Shown: one piece after another, positions 1 through 12,500 of the stretch
Position numbering within the stretch: position 1 is the stretch's first letter
How the letters are laid out: every line of letters begins with the position of its first letter
Source of the DNA: Piscicola geometra
Taxonomy: Eukaryota; Annelida; Clitellata; Hirudinida; Piscicolidae
Length of the DNA stretch: 64,000 nt
Reading direction: 5' to 3'
Assembly: GCA_943735955.1 (NCBI GenBank)
Contig: OX030957.1
Location: 3,234,301 to 3,298,300 of the forward strand
Notes under the pieces: model-generated
The model's input: only the letters and a program-made list of their open reading frames with translations
The model's database searches: none
Told to the model about the DNA's origin: nothing
Program-made: the position numbers and the translations under genes

Positions 1-123
1 ATGAATAATATTTATTATTATTATTATTGTTTTTTATTGTTTTCCTATTCCTAAATCTTCAGTGATCACAGTCGCCCTCCCACCATTCGTAAAACATTTT
101 ATACTTCACATTCGTACTTCAAT

Positions 124-560
124 AGTATTTCCACAATAATAATAATTATTATTATTAATTATTATTATTAATTCATTAATAATAATTATTAATTCATTAA
201 TAATAATTATTAATTCATTAATAATAATTATTAATTCATTAATAATAATTATTAATTCATTAATAATAATTATTAATTCATTAATAATAATTATTAATTC
301 ATTAATAATAATTATTAATTCATTAATAATAATTATTAATTCATTAATAATAATTATTAATTCATTTATTCATTAATAATAATTATTAATTCATGTATTC
401 ATTAATAATAATTGTTAATTAATTTATTCATTAATAATAAGGATTAATTCATGTACTCATTAATAATAATTGTTAATTCATGTATTCATTAATAATAATT
501 GTTTATTCATTAATAATAATTGTTTATCCATTTATTCATTAATAATGATTATTTTTATTA
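124..560. repeat. 21-bp AT-only minisatellite
   Basis: A unit reading approximately attcattaataataattat repeats head to tail with period 21. It is nearly perfect from about 170 to 365. After that the copies decay, with TTCATGTATTC variants and short indels, until about 560. Almost every base is A or T, with one C per unit. No coding role is visible. Confidence 0.9.
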
Positions 561-1984
561 TGAAAAAAAATAAATTTATATGAATACTTTATTTTGATGA
601 AGATGATATTCATAATATTTTGCAATGAAGCTTGTTATAAGGTTGGTCGTTATCATAAGGTAAAGTCATTTTATGGTCTTTTCGAGGTATCTTAATGGAA
701 GAATCATTGTAAATGTGATATTACGTGAAGCAAACCTCGTCTTCGTCATTTATAGAGCTTTAAGCCGTGTACTGTAATCAGAACCACCCTCTGTAGCTTC
801 AAAGTTGCCCACACACGTTGATCAAGTCATTCATGCATGCATTCGTTCATAAATCAATGCATACATGCATCCATTCATCGGTCAAATCATCCATTCACTT
901 TGCATTCATTCGCATGCATGCATGCATTCATTCATCACACTGCCTTTCTAGACACATCTCCAAAACCCGTTCTCAGGCTACAATACAAAGTATGTACATT
1001 CTACCATTATAATCTCCTAGAGGAAAAGGGAGTAAAAATCAGTAAAATTATTGATTGAAATTTCAATTATTTGAAGATATTACTTTTAATTAAATTATTC
1101 GAATAATTCAATTTTAATTAAATCAAGCTTAATCATCGTTTTAAAGCTTCATGCTACCAGCCTTACATTTATAAATTCCGTCCCTCTAAAGACATTAAGA
1201 ACATAAAATACAAAGAGACGCTTTTTTGACATTCTCGCATTTATGTTCAAATCGTGATTCAGAGTCGCTGCTTTTTTCCATTTATCGTCTCTATATATTC
1301 GTGCAAGTAATTGTTGTGCCGCAGTGGTTGTCTGACAGTCTTTAAGGATTCTGGAGGGCGAGTTCAAAGTAAACCATCCATACACGCCATCCTTGTCCCT
1401 TGTCGACCATCTATAAATTATTACCGAAGCTTTCTGTGGGTAATGAAGAAATTATTTTTGATGAAAACTTTTTATTTTGATTTTTTATTGGTAAAATTTT
1501 TTCCATGATTGTTTCCACGCAGCCATCTCACCACATTTGCACGCTTTCCACACCATCGAGAAGAATTAATTAAAGTTGAATTTCAGCTTCGATACAAATA
1601 TATGCAAATAAAGGTATGTCGATGGTATGATTGCATACAGTGGCGTCGTCATTATTGTTTCAGTCCACTCGTGTGTTGAAACTCTCGAATTCTACAGACA
1701 TTTTAAAAGCCTTTGAAACTAAAATATACATACATTTCTAGAGCAAAATCAACTTTGTATGAAACCAAATAATTGAAATAAATGAATACCAAAACGAGTG
1801 TATGTTATTCGAAATTAAAGGTTAAATCTTGTTACTTTAAAGTGAAACAGAAGCCGCCTTGTGACTCTGTCTAATTCAATGATAACTTTTCCAACAACCG
1901 GTCAAGTCGTAGGGAGAATTATGATTATTGTTTTTTCTGTTCACGGGGCTTAAGTTGATCTTGACGGCACCCATCTTCTCTCCA

Positions 1985-2070
1985 AGAAATGTCGGGAATC
2001 GAACCCACGAACTATGGTTATACCTCGCGAATTGTTGATTACGATATGTTACCAACTCAGCCACCCTAGA
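1985..2070 (-). repeat. tRNA-derived SINE-like fragment
   Basis: On the minus strand there is a good Pol III A box (TGGCTGAGTTGGT, 2051-2063) followed by a canonical B box (GGTTCGATTCC, inside 1994-2006). The flanking acceptor-stem bases do not pair and the T stem is imperfect, so this is not an intact tRNA gene. A SINE head or tRNA pseudogene is more likely. It lies just beyond the 3' end of the SORBS-type gene. Confidence 0.55.
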
Positions 2071-2187
2071 GAATATTGCAGAATATTTCTTCCTCGCATC
2101 ACTGCAGCCCATGGAACCCACGCACAGATGCACAAATGGCTTATTCACCTGCATGATGCACTCTAAGGCTTGCAAAGTCATCCTAAC

Positions 2188-2287
2188 CTCCAAGACATCT
2201 CTTCTGCAAGACACCCAAAACATTTTCTTTCCAAGACATCTCTTCTGCAAGACACCCAAAAATGTCCTTTCCAAGACATCTCAGGAG
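2188..2287. repeat. ~42-bp tandem duplication, about 2.3 copies
   Basis: The phrase CCAAGACATCTCTTCTGCAA followed by GACACCCAAAA occurs twice head to tail, with a third partial copy ending CCAAGACATCTCA. It lies within 160 bp of the stop codon of the SORBS-type gene, probably in its 3' UTR. Confidence 0.75.
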
Positions 2288-2343
2288 GGTGAAGATGGAA
2301 TAGAAACATGCAAAAGAACATTCTCTCCAATCCGAGATGGACC

Positions 2344-5300
2344 CTACAGAGCATGCACGTAGTTGCCAGGGAAGGTTCCGAACTGCTTGGTTGCCTCGTT
2401 GAAGCCGACGAACCAGCCGTCGGAGCACCTCTCCACCACGCACACCACGTCACCCTGTCGCAAACTCATCTCGTCGTCGTTGTGTGCTTCGTAAGCGTAC
2501 AATGCCCTGCATCTGTGTGGGTGGATGGGTGGATGTGGGTGGATGAGTAATTGGTAGGTGGGGGGATGGGGTGGGTGAGTAATTGGTGAGTGGGTGGGTC
2601 GGTTGATGACTGGGTGTGTTATTGGCAATGTCATTGAATGTTCATGTCAAAGGATTTGTTAATTTTAATGAAAAATATATTTTTATTTATAAAGATCGGA
2701 ACTGTTTGAGGCTCACTTGCTGATGACCTTGCCCTTCAAGCGCTCGATGATTTCCTGACTAGAGAAGAAGGGTGCTTTGGCGGAGGTCGCCTCATGCCTT
2801 GTGTTCACTTTCCTTTGTGGATCGAGCAAAAAGCTTTCGTTTTTCGAATATAAATTGTCGTTCGTATTGTAGCTCTTTGCGTCGGAATAATTATTTTTGC
2901 GCTCAGTTTCGACACCCAAATGCACCTCTGGTTCACTGCAGTTGTCCATGATGTCTCCTCTTTTCACCACAAAGGTTTGTCGCTTATTTTCTCCCAAAGG
3001 CACCCCTCTGGAGCCCCTTCTTCTGAACTCTCCCATGCCCCAACCCACCCTTGCCCCCTCTTGGCTTTTTGACGTTGCAACAGCATCTTCGTAGGATGGT
3101 CTAACACCTTGGTCTCCTTTCTCCCTCCCTCCTTGCTCCATCCCAAAAGGTTTTCCAGGCACTGTGACGTCATAGGTGTCGGAGAGGTCAGCTTCACTCT
3201 CGTAAAAGTCCGAGTCCCATGGCGAAGGCACCTGAGGTCCGTTCGAGGTGACCGAGTTGCAGCGGGAAGTCTTGCTGCTGCCTGAGAGCTCTGGAAGGTG
3301 GTGACTGACCATTATAATTGGTCGGGGTGGGCGCGAAGTTTGGGGAAGAGTATTTAAAGGTTCAGACGTTCGTTTAAATGGAGTCTTGAAATGGTTAATA
3401 ATGAATCTTGTCAGTGTTTTCTATTCACTCAAAAAATAAATCTTATCCGAAAACCTGAAGTGGGAGTGGCAGAGGGCGGCAGTGGGATGACGACTTGGAC
3501 GTAGGATGAAGGAAAGAGACCCTGTTTGCCATCCAGTCGGCCCTCCATCCAGTTCTCATCCACCTTCCGCAACAGCACCACTTCGTCTCCCTGCCAATTA
3601 GTTGGTCATTTATGGGCTCGAATATAACGTTATTCAGTTGCCAATTATTCGACAGAGAAGATGGTTTTTCATAAATAAATTATTCTAGTCGAATATCTGC
3701 ACTCCATCATTGTAGGAAACACCTTCTGAAGCGAGAGTTCCAAGGGGGTTCTTCCCACAAAGGGATGGGTGGCGACCACTCTGCCTTCTCTGCCTGCAGG
3801 CAAACGATCAGGATCCTCGTCCAGAGAGAGCAGCACCTGCAAGCGTTCATGCTGTGTCCTTTTGTTGGATAGTTTCCTCGATGCTTTTGTCGTTTCAGCA
3901 TTGTCGTTATGTTCTTGTTTAATTAACTTTTTATAACTCTCGATAATCGTAATTATTTCAATAAAAAATAAAAATGGCTAAGAAATTCTGAAGAACCCAC
4001 TTGCACGTAGTTGGAGGGAAAGACGCCCACCTGACCCGCCATCTTGCCTTTGAACCAATTGGCGTCGATCTTGCGCAATATCGTCACCACTTCGCCCCTG
4101 TTCAGCGCCAGCTCACTAAGGGTGTGGTCGTTTCAGATTTAAAATTTCTTTTAGTTTTAATCGATTTGATTTGACTTTTTTTATTTAAATTTAATTTGAG
4201 ACTTCTTTTCAAACAAAGATTGAAGAGCTCTGAAAATAATTTGGGAAAATTATTAATTTACTGTGGGTGCTGTGGCTTGAAGGTGAAGAGAACCCTGGCT
4301 CTGCAAGTTGATTTGGGGACTGGAGGATGGGTGGAGGAAGAGGAAGAGGTGGAGGTAGAGGGCTGCATGTAGATCGAAGAGCGCTGGACACACCTTTGTG
4401 CGAGTAAGTGAGCGTTTGCAAGATTGGACTTCCAGATTTTAAGTGCTTATTCGTGAACATGAGTTTAAAGAAATAAAAACATGTATTTAATTCCATACAA
4501 ATAAAAATAGGACCCACTTTTATAAGATAATATTAATCATACAAACTAGTAATTATCAATAATCTACAACACTGAAGTGAAAAGTGGTGAAGTATGTGGC
4601 AGTACCTGTCTGCAGCACTCTTCCTGTCCTTCTGCTTCTGCCTCAGTCGCAGTCTTTCTTCCTCTGCGTCCAGCCTCTTCTGGTGTGCATTGGAGGGGTG
4701 AACTATTCGACGTTGAGTCGGAAACTTTGGTGCTTAACATAAAGAGAGAACAAGCGGTGTTCAGTTGATAAGAAATTGAAAGCCTGCTGAAAGGCGTGAG
4801 ATTTCAAAGTCAAACGTTTGCAGCTTCCTATGGAGGTGCATTTATTTTTATAATCTGTTCAGAGTAAATAAACACGGATGCTTGATTAATACATATGATT
4901 CTAATAAATTACCAGACGCATATTCCTTATCTCTTCTTTATTTTTATACTTCTGCATGTCTGTGGGAATTGGTTTTTATATCATCAAAAGTTGTATTACC
5001 CAAGAGTTATAAAACTGATTTATTGCAGTAACATACTCAATGAATAGTCACCTTCAAAAGGCTCCTATTTTAAAAGAATTTTTAATATTTTCTATAAAAA
5101 TAATTTAAAAAGTAAGATTTGAAAAATTGAATGAAAAGCATTGAAATTGCGAACCGCTCATAAAGTTGCTGCTGCTGTTGAATTCGTTCTTCTTCGCATC
5201 TCTTCTGCGATAATCAACCTCCGCATCACTCGCGATCCTTGCAGCGCTTTGATTTAATGAGAAATATTTAAAAAAACTATTTGAATCTAATCTTTTTAAA

Positions 5301-8300
5301 CAGAGTTTTTGACTGCAATTGAAGCATCTCTTGCATGCTGGTCGACTCTTAAAGAAATGTCGTAAATCTAAAAAATTCTAAGACGATCACGGAGTATATA
5401 AACAAACCTCGAAGGGTGTGTAGTTATCTGTAAATGGGAATATTGCTCATGAATTAGACTCAAACATTCTACCGGGCATACAGCCATACATTGATAAATG
5501 ATTTCAACGCCTCTGATTTGAAACTCATTTCAGATTAATTGCTTCCAAACTTCTTCTTATTGCATTGGCACACCCACTAACGCTAACTCGAACCCATTAC
5601 AAATACTACGAATGAGTGGATGATTAAGGCAGCAGACCTTTGAGTTGCCTTCTTGAAAGGCTTGTTGCACTGAAACAGACCTGAGTGAGAAGGATTTGAG
5701 CCGATTATAACTTTTAATTCATAAGTAACTTTTTATAACTGATATTGACGAAGTACTAGGATTCGTACTAGGAAGCGTTCATTGCTTATTTGCTGAAGAG
5801 TGCAACTCAAACCTTTCCGTGGGATCTTTCTCCTCCGGATTGCTCCCATCTGGAATTATAACACACAACTATGTTTGCAATTTTAAAAACTTCATTAAAT
5901 TGTTTTATTTGTGAACTTGGAACTACTTTTAAAACAATCTTCGAAAAAGAAACAACGTCAGACACGCACACCTCTTGCGTTGGTGTGGACTGCCTTGTTT
6001 CGATGTGTGTTTTCGGCGTTTGTAGTCTAAAAATAAAAAGGAATTGTTCATTTCCAAATATAGGCATGATTTCATGCCCTATCACCTATACCATTCATGA
6101 AGCATCGACAGATTTATCTCTCGTAAACCATCGTTACGAGTAAAAGGCTAAAAATAATACGAAAACTTGAATTTTTCTCAAGTTAAATAGCGAAATGTTA
6201 TATTTTTTAAGAATTTTTTTAATTTTGATAAAAAAATGTGAGATTAAACTTACTGGGCTTTTGTTGCCTTCAGGTTGTTTTCTGACTGAGGATGAGATCT
6301 CAATGTAGGACTGAGGCACGTACGCTTGACGAGGGTCCATGGCACAGTTCGCCAATGATTTGGCCCTGGGTCTTTCTTGGCCTGAGTTGCAGCTTGGATA
6401 AAACCCTAGAGGAGATGGAAAATCATTTTAAAGTAATAGTTTAAATTATATATATATATATTCAGTTGAAAGAAGGTCGAAATTCTGGGTAAAACCTCTT
6501 GATGGTTGCTTGTTTCGTTGGTCTGCATGAAGGAGCTTCGAAGGGAGGAAGGAAGAGGGATCGATGAATAAACGGAGAATCAAACAGCGTGCATATAAAA
6601 TGGTGTTTGTGTTGTTTGACTAATTGACGAACAGTAAAGAAAACTGAAAAGAACTCAAACAAGCAGGAAGCGAACACATCAAAGACCAGATGTTTGCATT
6701 CAAAGAAAGTGCTTGGCTGCTTAAATACTTGAAATAAAAACAACAAATTCTTCGAGAGCGTGAACGAAACTTTCCTGACCTCATGGCAGTCTAGGTCGCC
6801 GCTGTGGCAGTCTTCTGCGAGGCTGTTTTTCTTGATAACTTCGTACGCGTTAGTGGAAATAGTGTGGTTAATGCTGTTGGTGTAGTTGATTTGGTTGGTG
6901 TAGTTGATATCTTTGTTGTTGGTGTTGTTGATATTGGTTTTGTTGTTGTTGTTGTTGATAATGTTTCTTTGATGTTTGTAGCTACCCTTGTCACTGGAAT
7001 TCTCATAGTCGTAGTCAGAAAATCCATTTGAGCAAGAACTGTAGCTTCTGGGCGTGTTGAATTTGGAGTTGAACTTCAAGAAGTCTTCCTTTGAAAAGTC
7101 TCTGTTCCTTCTGTGCAAAAGCCTTCCGTTGTTGCTGTTGTGGTTGTTGTTGCTACTGTTGCTCTTGCTGTTGTGGTTGTTGGTGCTATTGTTGTTGTTG
7201 TTGTCATGGTGGAGAAAGCGTGAGGGAGAGTTGGTGGCGCTGTGAGTACTTGTCTCGATGATGCCCTCGAACTGACTCAGACGGCTTCTCACGTGACCTT
7301 TTGCCACTTCCGCTGTGGAGGAAGAGGTGGGTAGATGAGTGAGTAAGTGGGTGGTTTGCGTACTTTAAAAAAAAAAAAATCTTTTTTTTCTAAATAAAAC
7401 GTAAAACAAAATTTGAGTTGTGAACTTTTTTTAAAGATGAAATACTTTGGAAAGCCCAGACGATAATTGTGAGTTCTTGAAAGTTTCGAGAAAAGGCAAA
7501 TTAGTCTTTTAAACTTTAAAAAATTAAACTTAGTAAGCAGTGCTATGAGCGGAAGTAATTGAAGATGTAAAAAGAAATTTCAAAACTATTTTTGAGTGCA
7601 AGCCGATTTCCTTAAAAGTTAAGACATTTGCTTTTAAAGAAAAAAGTTCTTAAAACTTTATTCGTTTTTTAGCGTTTTTTGAACTCCCAAGTAATGGCTC
7701 AAAAAATGTGTATGCAAGAAGCCGTGTGCATGAACTGCAACAACATTAGGAACTCAAGATCTACTTAGAGAGGCAAGTAAATCAATTGAAAAGGAGGTTA
7801 AAAAGTGAACTTTAATTTGTGCGAAATGCTACACCGACTTTATTACCTGACTGGCTGTTCGGCAAGTCAGCATCGCTCTGGTCTTTGTTGTTGTTGATAA
7901 TGTTGTTGTTGTTGTTGGTGTTGTTGGTGTTATTGGTATTGGTGTTGCTATTGTTGTGGCTGTTGTTGTTGATGTTGTTGTTTGTGGTGTTGATACTTGG
8001 AGTGTTATTGTTTTGAACATTGTTTACATCGCTGTTCTTCTGTCTATAAAATCCAGTTTTTTCAGTTTCCAAAGTGTTGTTGTTGTTTATGTTGAACGTG
8101 TTTCTGTTGAAGTTTTTGTCAGAATTTCTATTCTCATTGCTTGCAATGCTTCTACAACCCTTTTGGAGTTCTTCTTGTTCTGTAAATAAAAAATATATAA
8201 ATTCAGTCGTGACTCTAAATTTAGTTCCAGAATAAATTTAAAGTTAGCAATAACAATAATATTATTTTTCCAAAGTTGAAACACAAGTGTAAGAAATGAT

Positions 8301-9550
8301 CTTTAGGGGAATGCTGGAAGGTACCGAAGTGTTTTTGAAGAACTGGAGCCTCTTGGAAGGAAGGTGTGATTGAGCGGCTGGAGAGGGGAGAATTTTCGTA
8401 AGAAGAGAATTGAAGGAAGTGTTGTTGTGGTGGGTTGTGTTGTTGTGGTGGGTTGTGTTGTTGTGGTGGGTTGTGTTGTTGTGGTGGGTTGTGTTGTTGT
8501 GGTGGGTGCTGTTGTTGTGGTGGGTTGTGTTGTGGGTGGTGGTGATGTTGTGGTGGGTGGTGTTGTTGTGGTGGTGGGTTGTGTTGTAGGTGGTGGTGAT
8601 GTTGTAGGGGTGGGTGCTGTTGTCGTTGTTGATAGTGTTGTTGTGGTGGGTGTTGTAGTCGGGGATGTTGTGGTCGTAGGTTGTTTCGTTGGGGGAAGTG
8701 GGGCTGTGGTCTGTGTTGTGATATGTGTTGTGGTAATGGTGGGTGTTGTTGATGTTGTTGTGTAGGTGAGTGCTGTTGTGGTGAGTGGTGTTGTGTTGGT
8801 TGTGCAAAGTGTGGTCGTGGGTTGCTTTGTTGTGTGTATTGTAGGGGTAGAGGTTGTGTTGGTGGTGGGCGGTGTTGTGGTGAAGGATTGTTTCGTGATG
8901 GTGGGTTGTTGTGTGGCAGTGGGTGGTGTTGTTGGGGTGTGTATTGAGATCGTGGATGCAGTTGTGGGTTGTGTTGTGATAGGTGGTTTTGTGGTTGGTG
9001 TTGTTGTGAGGGTAGTTGTTGCGGTTGATGGTGTTGTGAAGGGTAGATGGAAGGCTTGCTCGTGGACGTCGTTAAAATGCTGATTGAGCGTGTTGAAGAC
9101 ATTCTAGGAGGAATTGTCAGACTAGCTTTTTCGTTTGAGTTTGCAGGTGGGATGCCATAATCAGCATGGCTGGATGGTCTAAAGACGGCTTGGTGCTTTG
9201 TAGGTGCATGACTGTCTAGAAGCTTTGAAAGGCTTGTGGAAGGCATGTGATGAGCAGTTGAAGAAGTTGAACTGGTGTTGTGGATGGCATCGTTTGATGC
9301 AAGAGAACTGTGATGGCTGGAGGAAACTAATTGAGATTGAGTTGTAAGAGGATACAAGTTGAGTGTTTTGCAAGAAATTTTTGAAATTTGAGATACTTTT
9401 GAAAAACCGTTAAACTTTGCTTCTTGGTCCGTTTGTGACTTGGTGCTGGTTGCATTCAAAGAATGGCCAGTTACAGAAGTTGAAGGCGACTCTGGAAGCT
9501 CGAAGTTGACGGACTTTTGGACCTTCATTGCAGGTCTACAAACTTTCTCT
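2344..9550 (-). CDS. SORBS/CAP-type adaptor with three SH3 domains (5' end unresolved)
   Basis: Cytoskeletal adaptor of the sorbin-homology family (vertebrate SORBS1-3, insect CAP), which links actin and focal-adhesion or muscle-attachment proteins. Exons in transcript order that join in phase: 5204-5155, 4674-4606 (charged E/R/Q helix), 4300-4262 and 4115-4001 (SH3-A, ends FPSNYVQ), 3836-3723 and 3590-3495 (SH3-[13 protein letters not shown]; a donor at 3455 is also possible), 3384-2717 (linker), 2506-2344 (SH3-[22 protein letters not shown], then VHAL stop). SH3-A has [18 protein letters not shown]. The order, the acidic helix before SH3-A and the SH3-C sequence match SORBS closely. Probable upstream exons: 6405-6254, 7312-6780 (Asn-rich), 8179-7847 (Asn-rich), and a Gln/His/Pro-rich exon from about 9550 to 8325. 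Their membership is inferred from strand, splice sites and order. No SoHo domain or initiator was found, so the 5' end probably lies further upstream. Confidence 0.8.
6780..7312 (-). CDS. Asn-rich exon, probably of the SORBS-type gene
   Basis: The exon has an acceptor TTCCACAG at its 5' side and a donor GAG|GTCAGG at 6780. It starts with [17 protein letters not shown] and then enters long Asn/Ser/Thr/His runs, including [13 protein letters not shown]. The TTG/GTT repeats seen on the plus strand at 6840-6960 and 7120-7210 are the DNA form of these Asn codons. No domain was recognised. A companion Asn-rich exon lies at 7847-8179 and a shorter ordinary exon at 6254-6405 ([15 protein letters not shown]). 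Confidence 0.5.
8325..9550 (-). CDS. Large Gln/His/Pro-rich exon, probably of the SORBS-type gene
   Basis: An open frame of about 400 codons on the minus strand ends at a donor after CACTTCG (8325) and opens near 9550. Its N-terminal third is Ser/Thr-rich, including [18 protein letters not shown]. The rest is almost entirely Gln, His, Pro and Asn, ending in a run of hexapeptide repeats PPQQHN encoded by an 18-bp DNA repeat near 8410-8515. There is an in-frame ATG at 9528, but the frame stays open upstream through [10 protein letters not shown], so the ATG need not be the start. The low-complexity composition gives no function. It is assigned to the SORBS gene by position and strand only. Confidence 0.5.
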
Positions 9551-9560
9551 GCACGTTCAA

Positions 9561-12500
9561 AAGTAAGAATAATTTCTAAGAAACTAATCTATTTTTTCTT
9601 TTTTCTTCAGTCTATTTCATCACTAGCAGCGTAATTGTCTTTACTTACTTAATCATTTTCATCGAAAATAGGAAAATAAATCTTCAAACTTTCTCTCGCA
9701 TCTAGAGCTGCCTCACTACTGAAACATAACTCTCGTAGCAAACAAAGATCGTTCATGATGAAAGTGATAAATGAGTTCAAACTTAAAAAACCATGTTGAA
9801 GATAAACGCCCGCAAAGCAATAATAAAATGAGATTGTAGGATGCTCTACGCTTGGAGGGCAAGTTGCTCAAGAAACTAGTGAAGAACAAAGCAATGCAAA
9901 GTTCTAATGGTCTCGAGAACACGCCTCAAACTAACCAAGAAAGGGGTGGTTGTTTGTCGGGAAGGCTCAAGCTTCCATGTAGATCAAGTTCTTCCTGGAA
10001 ACCAAATATTGTTGCTTTGAGGCTGTTTCGTATGGAAGTTGAGATAACAGTTGCCAAGGTTTAACGACTCTGAATCAGTTTAAGAGATGAATCTGTTGCG
10101 CAAGTGTTATGATCTTGTCTTTTGAGCGTCTTTATGATACGTGGTGCTGATGAGTGTTTGGCAAATAACACTTTTCCTTTCATCCTCCTTTGTTAGAACT
10201 TTTGTTTTTGCAGTGGTGTCTGGTAAGATCGAATACAACTCAGATCCAGGCAATACACCAGAGGCATATGTATTGCCTGAATCTGATGACGAATGACAAA
10301 CGTGTTCAAACGTTCGTAAAAGCATTGAAAAAATAGCGGAAGCCTGAAATACATCGCATCGGAACGTGATATTCGCACAATCTCGGATTGCCGATGGACC
10401 ATCTGTCTTGCTGCGTCAGCAAAAAAATGTGGAGTATGTGGCTGAGAGCGTGGAATGAATTACCAAAGACTGTGCTTCCAATTAGCACTTCGAAGCTCAT
10501 TTCAAAGGCCGAAGAAACTCAAAGCATTTCAGTATTGGTGCTCTTAGAGTGATTAATAGATCTTCAAAATCAATTAAAAGTAATTTAATGAGTTTACATT
10601 TTAAATCCCAATTTTTGGTATTAATTATTTTTAATTTCGAATAGAATTTTAAAATCTAAATAGTATTGAAGCTCTCACGAAGCTGGCTTCTGATGCATTT
10701 TAAAGCTTTTACAGCCTTTAAAGCTCTGTGGGATGTTGCTTGCATGCGTTGTTTTTAAAAGGTGGCATAATCGAGTGAATGTTTTGCTACTCTGGAAACT
10801 ACAAATTATAGTCTACAATTCATGACGTTTATTCTAATTTATAAAACTTTCCTATAAATGTTCAAGGATTTTATCTTTGGTAGCAAAATATTTTTTTCAT
10901 ACTTTAATAAACTTCAATTTGAGATGACGTTGTAAGGAACAGGTTTCTAGAATTTAAAAAGTATCAAGTTTCAATGGCAGGCAGTTTTCTCAGCAAAGGT
11001 TCAAGAAAACAAGCTAATGACTAACCACCACGAACTTCAAGAGCCTGGGAAACGAAAAAAACCTCTTCACAGCAAATGAATGGTCTATAACAGTTATAAG
11101 AGTTACTCTAGAAATGTAATTTTACGAATCTAATAACAAATAAGGAATTAAAATAAAACTGAAAAACTAGGAGCGAAAGCTTAAACGACTGGTAAACAAC
11201 TGGATGATGGCTTACAAACTGCTTTATATACTCGCCAGACTTCTCTCTGGATGATGCATCGGCCGGTATATTGGAAGGTTTCCTTTTTAAAGAGGTCAAG
11301 TGTCATTAGTATTTTATACTATATTCATAAAAAATGAGAGTCTTTTAAACCACAAATCCGAATAAACTTTTTAGAAATTTGTTTTAAACAATTTCAACAT
11401 TTATTAAAGCGTAAATTAATTTTTAAATCTAGTTTGACTTAGTTGCATTTGTATCAACTATGATTCATTTAATGATGATTAGGTTTGTTGAGAAACTCAA
11501 CGAAGAAAGAAGATGCTGGTTTTTGAAATGCAATGAGTCATTCTTCTTAATTAAGCCTCAAAAAACAGAAATACACTTATATTTTTTCAGCTTATAAATA
11601 GCAAGCTCTTTCATGTAGAAAGCTATGAAATCAGCCCAATAAAATAAAAACTAAGACATTCAAGCAAACCTTTTTCGACCATGAAAGAACAATTCTCGGC
11701 TTTGAATTTTTTTATTCAAGGCTTTGGAAAATACACCAAAATCTTTAATCAAAACAACGATATGAGCCTCATTTTGCTGCTCCCAAGGTTAGATAAAGCA
11801 AACTATAATTTATCTTGAACTTTTCTCCCAGCAGTTCGTACTCAAAAGCTAGTACACAATTTTAGAGCACGTGTTTAATCTTTAAAATGCGTTTCCATCA
11901 ATAAAATTGTATAAATTTGTATTATTTCATTAATATATTTTGTAATCACCCATCCACTAAGCCTTCATTTCGTTAATCATTGACCGTTACATTCTCTTAC
12001 AGTGTAAGACTTACACTTTGAAATAATTGTATTTCGCATAAAAATATAGCACAAAGAAAAGAAAAAAACTTCTAGCATTTGTTAAATAAGCTTGCTTATC
12101 TTATCGTTTCGCGTATTTTTAGTTTAAAAATATAAAACAAAAATTCCAAACTAAAAGACTATTTTTAGAGAAGTAAGAATTTAAATGTGTGTAAGAAAGT
12201 CAATTGATAATTTCCAGAAAGTTTTCATATAATCTAATCTAACTATTTTTAGAACGCTAAAATATAAAATGTGAAAAAAATTAAATAAAAAGTAATTAAT
12301 CCGCTTTTTAAATATGAAATATTCAAATTTATGTTTGGTTTATTCAAAAGATAACCAGTGAAAAACGCTTTGAAGTTATGAGTTTTGAAGTTCAAAAGAG
12401 CAGCAAATTTTAAAGTTTTAGTGATTTGAAGATTATACAGTGCAGCCTCTACTATAGTCTATACTATAGTCTTTATAGGCTATGTAAAGTGGAATCGGGA

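Larger units (their letters stand above)
1..2343. other. AT-rich gene-free flank with satellite and repeats
   Basis: No convincing coding exon was found on either strand. The stretch holds TTA/ATT microsatellite DNA at the very start, a 21-bp AT minisatellite, a CATT/GCAT-rich low-complexity patch around 828-935, a tRNA-derived fragment near 1990-2063, and a short tandem duplication near 2190-2285. The right end is the probable 3' untranslated or downstream region of the SORBS-type gene. The few short open frames here have no recognisable domain. Confidence 0.6.

Noticed and set aside
8370..9083. Plus-strand Val/Gly-rich frames
   Set aside because: They are shadows of the minus-strand Gln/His/Pro-rich exon. 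The minus frame has a proper donor and Ser/Thr-rich non-repeat sequence.
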